NCBI RefSeq assembly: GCF_009727055.1
Contig: NC_052357.1
Coordinates: forward strand, 86,851,249-86,915,248
DNA: 64,000 nucleotides
DNA from: Benincasa hispida
Lineage: Eukaryota > Streptophyta > Magnoliopsida > Cucurbitales > Cucurbitaceae
Reading direction: 5' to 3'
This document shows, piece after piece, positions 23,850 through 35,810 of this stretch (positions are counted from its first letter, which is position 1; each line of letters starts with the position of its first letter). A model generated the notes under the pieces. That model did not search any database, had not been told where the DNA came from, and saw only the letters and a list, made by a program, of their open reading frames with translations. The translations under genes and the position numbers were made by a program.

Positions 23850-24752
23850 CAGCAAATGATATCTACTTTGCTTGGCCTTCTTTTTTTCTGCCAAGTATTT
23901 GAGACAGTTCCTCTTCCAATGTCCCTCCTGGTTGCAATGGAAATAGATTCCCTTTGCAACCTTTGTTTTGTTGTCTTTTTGGACAGCAGCTAGTGGGTTA
24001 GCTTTTCTCTTTCCACCTTTCTTCTTCTACCACTTTTTGGTGTCAGAAGAAGAAGGCATAGACTTTGTCCTAGAGATCAAACCTTTGTGGAACTTTTCAA
24101 AAGATGAAGCAACATTTGCTTCACCTTGCTGTTCCTTATTTTTCATCAAGAACTGGAAGGTTTGTAGTTCGTTGAGCAAGGTGGTCAGATGTAGTCAATC
24201 CTGTTCATAATAACATTGCTACGGAGCTAAAGAAAACTTTCAGGTAAAGATTCTAAAATGAAGCTAACTTGACTAGCTTCGTCGATGACAGACTCATTCA
24301 TCTCCGCCACGTTGAAGTGGACCATCGTGTTAAGAACATGTTCTTGAATAGGTGCCCCTTCTTTTGGGCATTTAAGATGTGTTTGAGAGCATCATGCCTG
24401 AGTTGTGCGAATGGTTGTCCGAATATTCTGTTCAGGGACTCTATAATCTCACGAGTCATGAGTATGGGCTCATGCTTCTTGGCCAAGACTTTAGAAAAGA
24501 TTGCTAAGATGTACGTTCAAGCCTTTTCGTTTGCCCGTGTCCATCGCTTATAAGCTTCTCGAACATTTGAGCAACATTGAGAGCTGGAATAGGAGAACAA
24601 TCCTCCATTAGGAAAAAATGAAGTTCATTGATGATAAGGATTGTGTTGATCGTGTTTTTCCAATAAGTATAGTTTTTGCCCGTTAATTTATCAATGACAA
24701 GTAAATTAAGTGTAGTGGAAGTTATATTGAAAAGATTTCTGAAACCATACAA
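23850..24752 (-). pseudogene. Copia gag (C1)
   Basis: The 24504-24752 frame starts the gag with LLVIDKLTGKNYTYWKNTIN, the block that marks this copia gag type, and 24298-24486 continues it. At 23890-23950 the minus strand reads a zinc knuckle, but its first Cys is Tyr: GIYFHCNQEGHWKRNC in place of a CxxC start. Stops and frameshifts lie between. Gag would form the particle that packages the element RNA. The frame on the opposite strand at 24269-24553 is a shadow. Confidence 0.8.
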
Positions 24753-27056
24753 ATTATTTATAATTAGTCTATTTGTATTAAACCATCAAGACAACCAATT
24801 AATTTGAGCAAAATAATTATATGTACCCTAAGTGACGTTTATTTTGCAATGATATTTCAGTGAAGCTGAACAAAAGTCACCATAGGGTGATCAGGTGTCC
24901 CTTTACTGAAATGAGACAATCTCAACTAATAGACATAACAACTCATTGTTACTGTCACTATTAGTCATCATTGTGTGGTCCAAAATTTGTTAAACTCGCT
25001 TAACAATTCTTGTAAGTGTAACCTCTCATTTTAGGTCCTAAAGTTCCGCCGTAATGAACCAACCATAGGAAAAAACCGATTGGGACATGAAACTAAAGTA
25101 ACTCTGTCCATTGCTGAAGTTTGAATAAAGCGTCATGAAAAATGCCATCTTATAGGGGGACACTCAAGGTGCCATAAGGCTATGCACGAAACTTTACTTC
25201 AAGCTAATGAGAGGGACCGAGGGATATGTTGTCACATGTCCCACTCACACTTACTATAAACACTCTCTCCATTCACCTTGATATTGACCCGTACAAACGC
25301 CATTCATAGGGGGATACTCAAGGTGCCTTGAGGCCAAGTATAGATCTCACGGTCTAAACTTTAAGGGAGAAACGTGAAGAGGATAAAATGAAGTATTATA
25401 TACTTCATTTTCCTCTCGCTGAGCGTTTTACCTAGGGTTAATTAACTTAGAAAAAACCTGTTACTGATTTCAACTAAGTGAATGTTTAATTTGCCCAAAA
25501 ACAACACTTTCCTTTGGATGGTTAAACAATTTTGATTAAGGTCTATTAAACTCTTTAACAAACTTTAATCAAACTTGCATGCATGTAACAAATCTATCTA
25601 ATTCACCTTTCCAGGTTAGTTCTCAGGTAGGGGTGTTACGTTTCCGTCAACTTAAATACCCTCAGCCTAGACAAAACTCGCCTTAGACAAAAGGTCCCTT
25701 ATAGATACATTTGTTACATAGTTAATCTTTTATTAAGAATCAATTTAATCCTGTTAAACTGATTAAAAGATTAAACTTATATTTCTAATTTCATAAATGT
25801 GATCTTAAGTCTATCCGAATCATGTTTTAAAATGATTTTAAAAGATGATTTTAATTAAGGTTTGCATGCAACTCTGAATTATAGATTTTAATTTCTAATT
25901 TCATTTTGTTACAACAATTATAAACAAATGAAACAAATTAAAACATACATTGCATGCAATGACATACTTTAGTAAATTATAACATTTATAAATTAACTAA
26001 GGTAGTGTCATGCTTCATGTAATTTTATTTCAATACTGACATATATAACATTTATATATAAGGTAATGATACATGCTATAACATACATCCATACATTTAT
26101 TGAACTATATATTATAACAATTATAATATAAATGATGCATGGATATGCTATTAATGCATGCATGCATATACTATAACATTTATATTATATGATACATGAG
26201 CATGTTGTAAAAATAAATCATGCATCTTAAATCCTAACATTTATAATATGATGCATGAAATTAAATACATAACCTATGGTAGGATTTTTATACTATATGA
26301 CATAAAAATATAAATAAATAGCATATATCAAATGCATAATTAATAAACAAAAATTAATGGACCGGGATTAGATAGTAAACAAATCAATTAAATTAATATA
26401 ACTCTTATATTAGATTAATTAACCTGAGAATCTAACTATTAGAAGAATAAAATATCCATCCGGTTCGAAATAGGTGAATCGAGCCTTGAATTGCTTGAAC
26501 TAGACCAGGAATCATTCCAGATGAACTCAAACTGCTCGAACCAAAGAACCAACAAATCGAATCGGACCAGCAGACCACGAACCATGCGTGAACCAGAGCT
26601 GAACAACGTGAAAACTCTGTCTCAGACCGTCGCGACGCTGTGCTCTAGAGTTGCGATGCAGTGCTCTAGCGTCACGACGCTACGAAGTCTTCCTTCGTTT
26701 GCCGCATCGTAGCGTCGCAACGCTAGGGCACATTGTCGCGAAGCTACTTTATAGTTTCGAACTTCTTCGAAACACCTCTGATTTTGGCCTCGTTTTCACT
26801 AGATCGTCACCAGGAACAACACGAACGATTCGAGGACTTAAAACACAAACTTAATTTCAAGTTTATGCCCCAAAACATCAGCCTATATAACAACTAATTT
26901 TAAAACAAAGAAATAAACAAAGTGTCAATCTCAAAACATCCAATAATTTTAAACCACATTAACACAGAATATCACATGAACAATCTGAATGTAGTAACCC
27001 ACCAAAACTGTAAAATTAATTTTGAAATTTTTGAAAAAATTGCACAATTAAACACC
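24753..27056 (-). other. Long 5' leader of copia C1
   Basis: About 2.3 kb lie between the primer site and gag, with no supported coding. Parts match the leader of C3 in the same order: for example CTCCATTCACCTTGATATTG at 25266 and CCCCATTCACCTTGTTATTG at 36312, and ATCTCACGGTCTAAACTTT against ATCTCACGGTGTGAACTCTT. The promoter-proximal part (26620-26750) holds degenerate GC-richer repeats around GTCGCGACGCTG and GCGTCGCAACGCTAG. The remainder is AT-rich with ATGCATGCATGCAT runs near 26150. Confidence 0.6.
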
Positions 27057-27068
27057 GTTCTGATACCA
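27057..27068 (-). other. Primer binding site, initiator tRNA-Met type (C1)
   Basis: The minus strand reads TGGTATCAGAAC two bases after the LTR end (27071). The canonical plant copia site is TGGTATCAGAGC, so one base differs. Confidence 0.8.
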
Positions 27069-27907
27069 ATTGAAGGAACCCTGTGAATGGACCATAAAGT
27101 GGAAGTAGATCGTCCTAATTTTTTTCAATTTTACAAAATGTAAAATTTGACAGAGACAAAAAGAAAATATGCATCACTACAAAAATTTTCATTATTCCCG
27201 ACTAAACTTCCCTCTACAGTGAAATGGCAGTGTTGGGAGAAAATCCAATCCCGATAGATCGTTTACTACCGTTGAGATAATGAATCTATCCCAATGGTCT
27301 AAAACCCAACTGTCGTGCGTATTCAGCTATCTCGATGGTATCATGATCGCCGGGCAATGTTTCTGTTCTTTCGATGGTTGAGGCAATACCGTCGGGGTAA
27401 AGTCCCTTTGCCCGAAGATTCTGGAGTCGGCATATAACGAAATAGAAAATTGAGAAAATTTATGAAAAATTATTAAATTCTCCCAATGGTGCTCGAGCAT
27501 GTTTTGGCCGACTGTATGGATGTAACTGTCGAGATAATATTTGGTTTGCTTGATGATATTTGATGATCTTCGGGCATTTGTATTTCAGCCGATGGTTTCG
27601 GAGAGACCTTTGGGTGATCGTTATTACAATAAAACACTTATGGAAAATTGTGAAGTTATGCCAATGGTGGTATAAGAAGACCATCAGGATTTAGTGGAGT
27701 TAGCCCGATGGTACGCGGGCGACAGCTGGCGGATGGGTATTAAATTAAAGATATGGTGGGAAGTTGTGAAGTTATGCTGACGGTTGTGTCAGAACTTCGT
27801 CGGCATAACTTGATGTTAGCCTGACGGTTTGCATGTGACCATTGGGACTTTGTAATTTCCCCGATGGTTCTTAATTTACCAGACGACCATTGGGAGAAGT
27901 TCGTTTA

Positions 27908-28100
27908 AAACCCTCGTCGTAGCTTCTTCTTTTCCTTCTTCCTTCATTTTTCTTTCTCTCCTTTTGATCTTTGAAATGCAAGCGTTCGATTTTTCTCATA
28001 CGCTCGCCGTCCGATCGTTGTCCCATCCACTCGCCATCCAATCCCGTGCAGTCGTCGTTCTGTCCGCTCGCTGTCTACTCGCAAACCATAGTTTTTTTTT
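27908..28100. other. Pyrimidine-rich, gene-like segment inside the CACTA-like element
   Basis: A CT-rich run (CTTCTTCTTTTCCTTCTTCC and onward) followed by GC-richer sequence resembles a plant 5' untranslated leader. Short frames on both strands (27964-28182 plus, 27944-28171 minus) match nothing I know. It may be a second captured fragment. The evidence is composition only. Confidence 0.25.
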
Positions 28101-28497
28101 TGTAACATTTTTTTCCTGTCCGAGATGCACAGATACCAATTTGAATGCATCAATTTTTGTTGTTGATACATATACTACATAGATACCAATTTGAATGTGA
28201 ATGAATTGAACACATATACTACATAGAAACCAATTGACTGATTTATATGACTGGTTTATGTGAACACATATAATTATATTGGATATAACATACATTTGAG
28301 AGCATTGACACACACAAATTTATAGATTTTCGATTACAAATATTACATAGATAAGATACACACATTTTCCAAACCCCACAAACATTATATTCTTAATAAT
28401 AGACATAACAAACACACATGACACATAATTTCTTATTTGTAAGAACAAACCAAGTAGAAAGCATCCAAACTTTAGGTAACATTATTGTTTTGGGGTT

Positions 28498-28767
28498 TTA
28501 GTTCTTGGAAAAATAAGCATCAATGTCTTTGGAAATCTTGGCAAACAATCCTAAGTAGCTTTCTGGTGAAGGCACATTTTCATTTGTCTTTACAAACTCA
28601 ACAGTCCATTTTGCAAAGCTTCCTCCTACTTTGTTTAACCCTCCATTAATAACTTCAAGTTTTACATTGAACACTTTGTAAATCTTTAGGACATCTCCTT
28701 CAACAATTTCATAGACTATGCATTTCTTCACATCATCCACCACTCTCAATAAACATTTCACTGTCAC
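28498..28767 (-). pseudogene. Major latex protein (MLP, Bet v 1 family) exon 2 fragment
   Basis: The minus-strand frame of 89 codons matches the C-terminal half of plant MLP-like proteins: VEGDVLKIYKVF, then AKWTVEFVKTNENVPSPESY and FAKISKDIDAY, ending with a stop where MLPs end. MLPs have about 150 residues in two exons, and this is the second-exon part. A possible splice acceptor (TTTACAG) lies just upstream at about 28785, but stops follow it, so the exon start is damaged. The first exon is not found. The fragment lies wholly between the two CACTA subterminal regions, so it was probably captured. In plants MLPs are small ligand-binding proteins linked to stress and defence. Confidence 0.72.
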
Positions 28768-28856
28768 AGATTAACCTCCTGTAAATCATCATATTTCAAA
28801 TTAATAAGACCCTTTCTTTATTTTCTCTAACTATGAAACAAAATATTAAGTGCCCG

Positions 28857-29045
28857 TTTGAAAACGTTCCTATTTCCTGTTTCCTATTTCTATTTCTAAT
28901 TTTTTAAGAAACTAACCTGTTTGATAACCATTCATGTTTCTTGTTCCTAAAATTTGAGAAACTTTCCTAAAAATGGGGCCAAAATTGAGGAATTACAAAA
29001 ATCAGTTTCTCCTGTTTCGTTTCTTTTTATTTAATGTTGTTTCTA
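28857..29045. repeat. MITE-like repeat
   Basis: The segment starts GTGCCCGTTTGAAAACG and holds CTATTTCTATTTCTAATTTTT and TTGAGAAACTTTCC blocks. A related segment occurs at 61530-61690 (CTATTTCTTGTTTCTATTTC, ATGAAATATTTC). Such GT(T)TGATAACC-containing repeats are common miniature elements in dicots. Exact ends are uncertain. Confidence 0.45.
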
Positions 29046-29089
29046 AAGTGGATTAAAGTGCAAATTTGGTTATAATCGTCGGCATAACT

Positions 29090-29192
29090 TTACATAAACC
29101 ATTCAAATTCATTCATATCAAATTTGGTTATATGATTGACACAACCGAGAGGTGGTTTATGTGAATGAATTTGAATGTGAATGGTTTATATC
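29090..29192. repeat. Short imperfect inverted repeat
   Basis: ACATAAACCATTCAAATTCATTCA on the left faces TGAATGAATTTGAATGTGAATGG and GGTTTATGTG on the right, with a ~35-base loop region. It lies between the MLP fragment and the right end of the CACTA-like element. Confidence 0.6.
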
Positions 29193-29269
29193 AATTATTT
29201 TACAGGATTTGAAGTGTAATTAAGGGGTGAAAATGTATGATAGAGTTTAATCTCTAGCTTGTATCATCA

Positions 29270-30224
29270 CTAAGTTCGATAGAGCATTCGATTGGATTAC
29301 AAGAGATTGTCAATCCTTTTAAAGGAAAATTTTATTTTCAAGGATGATTTGAAAAATTCACCCAGAAAAAAACACGAACAAGAAATAAATTAAATGAAAT
29401 TAAAAGTTAGAAATTTGAACTATGTGTTCTAATATAACTAATTGTCTAAATCATATAGATTCAAGTTATCACATATATTATTAAGAATGGATAAATAATG
29501 GATTAAGATTAGGAACAAGTTATCAATTGAGTATGCAGAAGGAGTATATCCATTCCTTGTAGTTGCAAAACTTCATGTTAATAACTCGAAAAAAACAAGA
29601 TGTCCATGCAGAAAATGTATGAGAGCAAGGTGGGAGTCAATAGATGAAGTTGAATGAGATTGAAATATATAAATGTATGAATGCCAAAAATGTTAATATT
29701 GAGTTTGAGATTGAAATATGCAAGTTTAAGTTGGATTGTTTCAATTCATTAATGTTCTTAGTTGAGTTTTAAATTCTATATTTATTTTGAGAATGGTATA
29801 TGGTATATTAAGCATTAAACTTATTTAAATATATATTTTGTAAGTACCTCGAGGTTTATGTTGCAGATGCATCTCCTAACAAATGTATTTAGGTTGTAAA
29901 TGTTAATGTTATTTTCGATTTATGAATTGTGGATTAAGATTGTTATGCATCTTCCGATAGGACCCAACGCTATCATGTAATGTTATTTTGGATTAAGGAA
30001 TTATGGATGTATTGTTTTAATTTGAGACGAATAGTATGTTTAAGACTTGAAATTCAAACATGTTTTCTATATATTATTTACTATTGTAGACATTTACTTG
30101 ATTTTGACAATTTTTATATTAATTTGAATGATATTTGTAAAATTCAAATAGGTATGACATTTGAAAAAAAAAGATTTAAATAAAGAATAAAAAAAGCTAA
30201 TTCTAATGGTTAAATATATACTCT
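29270..30224. other. AT-rich interior of the CACTA-like element, no gene
   Basis: I see no coding similarity on either strand. The only longer frame (29980-30183 plus) has low-complexity composition and no recognisable domain. Confidence 0.6.
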
Positions 30225-32011
30225 TGACGATACAATGGTCGGAAAAAACCATAATTTAATGGATTTTTTTTATCTTCTCCCGACGCTAATGAACAAACCC
30301 CCAATGGTTCATGGGGTCAGAAAAAGATACAAAATCCCGATGGTGCAAGGTTACCATCGGGATAATTGAATTACTCCCGATGGTGACACTAATTTTTCAT
30401 TGTCGGGATATAATTATTTATCCCAACGGTGGCTTCTCACTGCCGGGTGAATTCTTTTTATCCCGACGGTCTTAATAAATTATGACCGTTGGAGTTTACA
30501 AATTATTTTGACAGTGTTGTTTAGGGTCGACATAAAAGCCCCATTCTCCATTATGTTATATCAAATATAACATATAATCTATAGTTCAATATTTTATCCA
30601 ATACAATATAACCGATGGTTTAATTCTCTCAACAACGATATTTAATATAAATCCAATTTATATTAAATTTAATTATATGAATCCAATTCACATAATTGAT
30701 ATTTGAATCATATTCAAATATTAGATTTCTCTCAATTAAATACTTAATATTATAATGNATAAAAATATATTAAAGTAATTATATCATATATAATTAAAAT
30801 TTAAATAATTATATCATATATAATTAATTCCCGTTGAGCTAATGAAGGGACTTTATGGACCTGTAGCTTGAAGCTCCAACAATACGTGAATAATTAATTA
30901 AACTCTTTAATTAAATTATTCACCATCTGTTAACTGTCGGACACTCCACTAAAGACCGACAGCTGCACTCTTCAGATTACAGATAAATTTGTATGTCCAT
31001 TGGATATAACCAATCAACAATATAATGATCTTTCAAAAATTGCTCGTAAATATAGCTAGGCCAAAATTATCGTTTTGCCCCTATAGTTACATCTAACTTC
31101 TTAAATACCACTGATCCCTCTAATTAACAATAAATCATAGTCCAACTCCCTCTCGAGTCAGGAGAAGGTGTGACGCCACATTGTTCAAGCCTCGAAATTA
31201 GCCCTTAAGGGAGCAATTTATATACTTGCCCCGACATTGGGGAAGGAGTGAATTCCTTCTTATGTAGTTGTGTTCCCAACTCCCCAATCAGACAAATCTC
31301 CAAAATGGTATTCTTGTTGAGTCAGCTATCTAGTCACTCTCACCCATACAAATCAAAAGACCGCCTTTATAGGTAGAAGTTCATAACTCACTCAGGATTC
31401 AGATCATGTTACCTATGGTCATTCTAATGAAATGTAAGTTTCTATTATGAACGACGTTATAGAATGAGACTAAACATTTTGTGGTCCGGTCTTATACAAA
31501 CTCCTTTGTATAAAATATCCCGCTCACATGTCTCAACATGAATGGTCAGGATCAAATCATTTGTAACATTTTACAATAATTGTAACATCTACAAAGTAGG
31601 TCATACTCGTAGTGTGATAACTTGTAGAAATACAAGTTATTATCTCTCAAAAGTTGGAACAATTAGGATTCTTAATGATAAAAACACATTTGTCTAAAAG
31701 AAAAATGCATGGAATTCCTCGAACAATACTAGCCTTTATAAAAACATTTTTTTTTTGATAAAATTGCGTCACTAACGCATCTTATTGTAGGATTTCAATA
31801 AAACTCGCTAAATGTCGCAGGCTCAGCTAACGCAAAAACATGCATCTAAAGTATTCCAACTCAAAGAAGATACATTGGTTCATGCTGTTCCTGTCAAATC
31901 ACCAAAGTATGGGTATTTGACCGTCGGCATCTGAAAAGCAATTGAATTGGCAGGCGCCTGACTAAGGCATGGAAATTAATGTGTCTTATCACAAGTTGCT
32001 GAGAAAAACGC

Positions 32012-32019
32012 CTATAAAT
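32012..32019 (+). promoter_or_regulatory. TATA box in LTR E
   Basis: TATAAATA in the context CGCCTATAAATAGGAAG, about 400 bases from the LTR start. Position and context match the TATA boxes of the other gypsy-type LTRs in the window. Confidence 0.5.
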
Positions 32020-33206
32020 AGGAAGACTTGCAACTGGAGATGAAGACCATAATTTAGATAGAGAACTTTAGAACTTAGAATATAGTTTTTTGTTGTGTCA
32101 AGAAGAACACAGGAGGGAAAAAAACTTTTTCATCCTTGATCAAGGAGAATTGTAGAAGATCAAGCTCGAAAGAGAATTATTCTTCATTTCTTCACTAAGT
32201 TGGTTGTACACACATTTAGATCAAGCCAAAGAGGACAAGAGATTGAACTCTATGGCTTGACTCTTTTCTTTTCACTTCATTTCCATTTTTCATCTCATGC
32301 GATTAAGTGTTACTATAGTAAAGACAGTTTCGTTCTTTATAAAATTATGTATTTGATCCATCACTTTTGCCTCTGCTTACATTTTATTGTGTGATAGACG
32401 CATTTGAGACTTGTTGCATGCTTAATTTCTAAAGCTTTAATCATTTTGATCATCTGGTTGAAGTTATCTCAACTAAAACCATTTGAGAGAATATGTGGTA
32501 TTCACATGCACCATAGAAATAGGAATATATGTGGCATTCGCATTGAGAAATGTTGAATAATCAGATAAACATAAACCTAACACATCTACATACATTTGGA
32601 TTGTAAACAAGCATTTCTCATCTTCATCTTTACTCATACTCTTGAATGAGTTCATCTTACTTGGATCAACACTTACCTCTAGCACTTAGCACCATTCTTT
32701 CATTATGCCTTGTGTTTCATTTGAACTCTTTTGTCTTCTTGTATGCATGCAGTAAAATTAGTGGAGATAAACTTCTCCAACATTTATTTAGAACCCTTTT
32801 GCAACTGCTGAAATGCAAGGTCTGCGTTAGTCTAGCATAAATCCCTGTGTTCGATCCTGAACTTATCAGAAACCTGAACTAGATTTATACTTGGATCTGA
32901 CTCAGGAAAATCTTATATGCATTAGAGAGAGTGTAACGCATCTCATAAACGCATCACCCAATCTTCTCGCCTAGAGAAGTAATTCACCATAGGGGTGTTC
33001 GTGGGTTGGGTTGGGTTAGACTTAGGGATATTTTAGGCCCAACACTATGCCTCGGTTTGTGTATTTTTCTAACCCAAACTAAGCCTTGTTAAATTATGAA
33101 CTCGAACCAAACCAACCCATAAAAAATGTGTTGGATTGGCTCAGTTCCATCGGTTCCCTTAAAAAAAAGCTTGGAATTACCAATAAAAAAACACAAAAGA
33201 TTCCAC

Positions 33207-34500
33207 TGTTGGAAGGTACCAATGTGCAGCAGAAGAAACTAGGATCCATAAGTACTCTAATTCATTAATTTTGGTAGAAAAGAAAACATGATTCGACAGA
33301 AAAAAAGGGTTTCATGACATACCTCTGAAGAACTTCCTCTATGCTTCGATTCAGCTGCAAATCTCCACAGGATCTTGTTGTAGACTACCCCAAGATCTTT
33401 TCTACTATCCTCTTGGAGCTCAAGATTGAGTAGTGGGACTCAAAATAAGCTGGAATTAAGGGAATTTGGAGAAGCTCACAGCAACAACCATGGAGAAGAA
33501 CACACTTCTTCTCTCCAATTTTTCTCAAAATTTTGTTCGGTTGCTCTCTCTTTAAAACACTCCAAAATATTCTATTTATTGTAGACATTCATGGAAAGAA
33601 GTTTGCTGCATAAGATGCAATTCCCCTCAATGTAGATATACGTCCACTCGATATAACCATGATTACTAAGTTAACCCTTCACAGGTTGCTTGTAATAACG
33701 GTTGAGCCGAATCTCTATTTTACCCCCAAAATTACCTCTTGTTTTTTAAGTTCCACTGATTCCTTAATGAACAATTGATTTTTGATCCAATCAACAAATC
33801 GAATCCCTCTCAGGCCAATGAGAGGGTGAAGTCTCTTGTTCAAGACCCAGCACTTGAAGGGAAAAACCTCTCTACTAACCCTAACCAGGTAGGAGTGAAT
33901 TCCCTCTTGCACCCTATGTTCCTAGCTATTCATCCAGTCTTATCCCCAAAATGGTAAGCTTATTGAGCAGAGACAATTGGTCTACTCTCACCGTTTATAG
34001 ATCAAAGGATAATCCTGAACAAAGTGAAGTTCATAGTTAGCTCAGGATTAAGGTTAAATTACCTAGGCCATCGCTTTGAAATAGTCAGTCTTAAACAGTA
34101 AACAACGTTATAAAGTAAGGATGACAGGTTTCATGGTCCAATCTTACACAAAACTCATTTGCACAGGACACCCCCACTCCTCATGTCTCAACATGCATGA
34201 ATTAGGATCATTTCATATGTAGTACTTTACAACTCTTTGTAACAACTATGGAGTAGGCCATATCCAATAGTGTTACTAGAATAAGGTACACAACCTTATT
34301 CATATACTATAGATCATTTTGACTATTTACTCGAACCTGATCCACTTGTAAGTCTCCCTAAAGTTCAAGTACACATATAATAGTCAATGGACTTAGGTTT
34401 ATTGGATTTTTAAAAAATAATTTCAACAACAACTTTATCGAATTCTCAGAATAAGTTCTAATGTTTACAAACCAAGAGTTTTAGGACATAAAACCCAACA
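33207..34500 (-). repeat. 3' LTR of C3, internally deleted
   Basis: Ends match the 5' LTR (GTTGGAAGGTACCAATG at the lower end, TAAAACCCAACA at the upper end). Relative to the 5' LTR, about 600 bases are missing near 33612, where the text jumps from TTTGCTGCATAAGATG to CAATGTAGATATACGTCC. The deleted part is the AT-rich block seen at 38770-39340. Confidence 0.85.
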
Positions 34501-34517
34501 AACTCCCACTTGGACTA
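34501..34517 (-). other. Polypurine tract of C3
   Basis: The minus strand reads AGTCCAAGTGGGAGTT next to the 3' LTR, a usual copia purine tract. Confidence 0.65.
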
Positions 34518-35049
34518 AAACTCCAGTGGTAACTTATATATCCGATATATAAGACTGAGTTTCTGAGTTTTATAGAGAAATACAATAAACTAGGGCATCT
34601 CATACCCATGGTTTTACCAGGTATCTCATTCCTGATATTTTTTCCACTTGCCCTAGGTTATTAACCTTCGATATTTCTAGTCTTACTAGATGATTCTTAA
34701 ACACTTTAGCCGAGAGAATCATTGTAGACATATTAGTATACATATAGGTTTCTTATGGGGAATTCATCTATTTCTCAATAATGGCTAGGAAGCACATTTT
34801 CCTCCCACTACATTGAGGTACTCTCAACTCTTTGATTAAAATGATCTGACCTGCCTTAATGACTCTTGTTAATAGTCAGAGCTAGAAATATTAAATTCAT
34901 TATACTTTGATCTTAACCATTTAAATATCTGAATATTTGCTGATGGCTATTAACAATTTTATTCTTAACAGAAGTTGCTTGAGCAAACATATTTTTTGAA
35001 AATGAACATTTCATTTATCCCAAAAATACGTTTTGTTCTTTACAAGATT

Positions 35050-35810
35050 TAATAGTTAAAAACAAGTAGCAACTTTAGCCACTGGATGAGCTGAACAAAC
35101 AGTCCCAGGGACAAGTTAGCCTGGCTACATTTCTCTACTCTCTTCTCGACAAGATATTGAGGGCAGTGTCTCCTCCAGTGCCCTTCATCGTTGCAATGGA
35201 AACATTTTCCTTTGCAGCACTATCCTTGCCTTTCAATCCAGTAGGCTTTTTCTTCCCTTTCCCCTTTCCTTTCTTCACATGAATACTCTTACTCTTTGAA
35301 GAGGAAGTAACTTCAGGCTTGGACATTCCTCTCTTCTCAGCAGAAGTAACATTTCCTTCTGATACCAGACCCTTTGTTCTCAACATTGTCTGATAAGCCT
35401 GTAGCTCATTTAGTAGAGTAGTCAAATTTTATTCATTAATGCATTCAAAATTTCCAGAAAACTCTTCGGAAGAAATTCTAGAATAAAACCAACTTGGCTT
35501 CTCTCATCCATCATAGCACCATTCACTTCAGTCACATTAAAGTGGACCAACATGTCCAGGACATGTTCACGAACATTGGTCCCCTCTTTCATGTGACTAT
35601 TGTAAACGCATTTGAGCTAGGAATGGGATGACATTCCACTGTTAAGAAAAATCTCAAATCGTCTATCGTGAGTATTGTATTCAAATTCGATTTCCAGTTT
35701 ACATAATTGTCCCCAATCAGTTTGTCTGAAGCCAACAATTGTATAATAGAACTCGCCATTTTGCAATTATAAACAAATTTTATAAGTGAATTGCTTTTAA
35801 ATCCAATCAA
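35050..35810 (-). pseudogene. Copia gag (C3)
   Basis: The 35589-35810 frame has the gag start MASSIIQLLASDKLIGDNY and VNWKSNLNTIL, the same type as C1 gag. The 35135-35425 frame has the basic region before the knuckle (KKGKGKGKKKPTGLKGK). In a second frame, at about 35150-35220, an intact CCHC knuckle reads CFHCNDEGHWRRHC, so a frameshift separates it from the basic region. The mid-gag part (35430-35590) is broken. No pol frame follows to the purine tract at 34501. Confidence 0.8.

Larger units (their letters stand above)
27175..30545. mobile_element. CACTA-like DNA transposon, non-autonomous, with captured gene fragment
   Basis: The left end begins CACTACAAAAATTTTC, the classic CACTA terminus, followed by many subterminal copies of a CCCGATGGT / CCCGACGGT motif (27200-27900). 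The same motif recurs in both orientations at 30225-30480. The right end, read in reverse (GTCGACCCTAAACAACACTG), aligns with the left subterminal CCCGACTAAAC...CAGTG block, but the terminal CACTACAAAAA is missing, so the right tip was lost with flanking LTR. No transposase is present. The interior holds an MLP gene fragment and unrelated AT-rich DNA. Confidence 0.75.

Noticed and set aside
24269..24553. 94-codon plus-strand frame
   Set aside because: Shadow of the copia gag on the opposite strand.
28100..28320. Overlapping short frames on both strands near the MLP fragment
   Set aside because: No domain match, and the sequence contains short direct repeats (ACATATACTACATAGA). Composition does not support coding.
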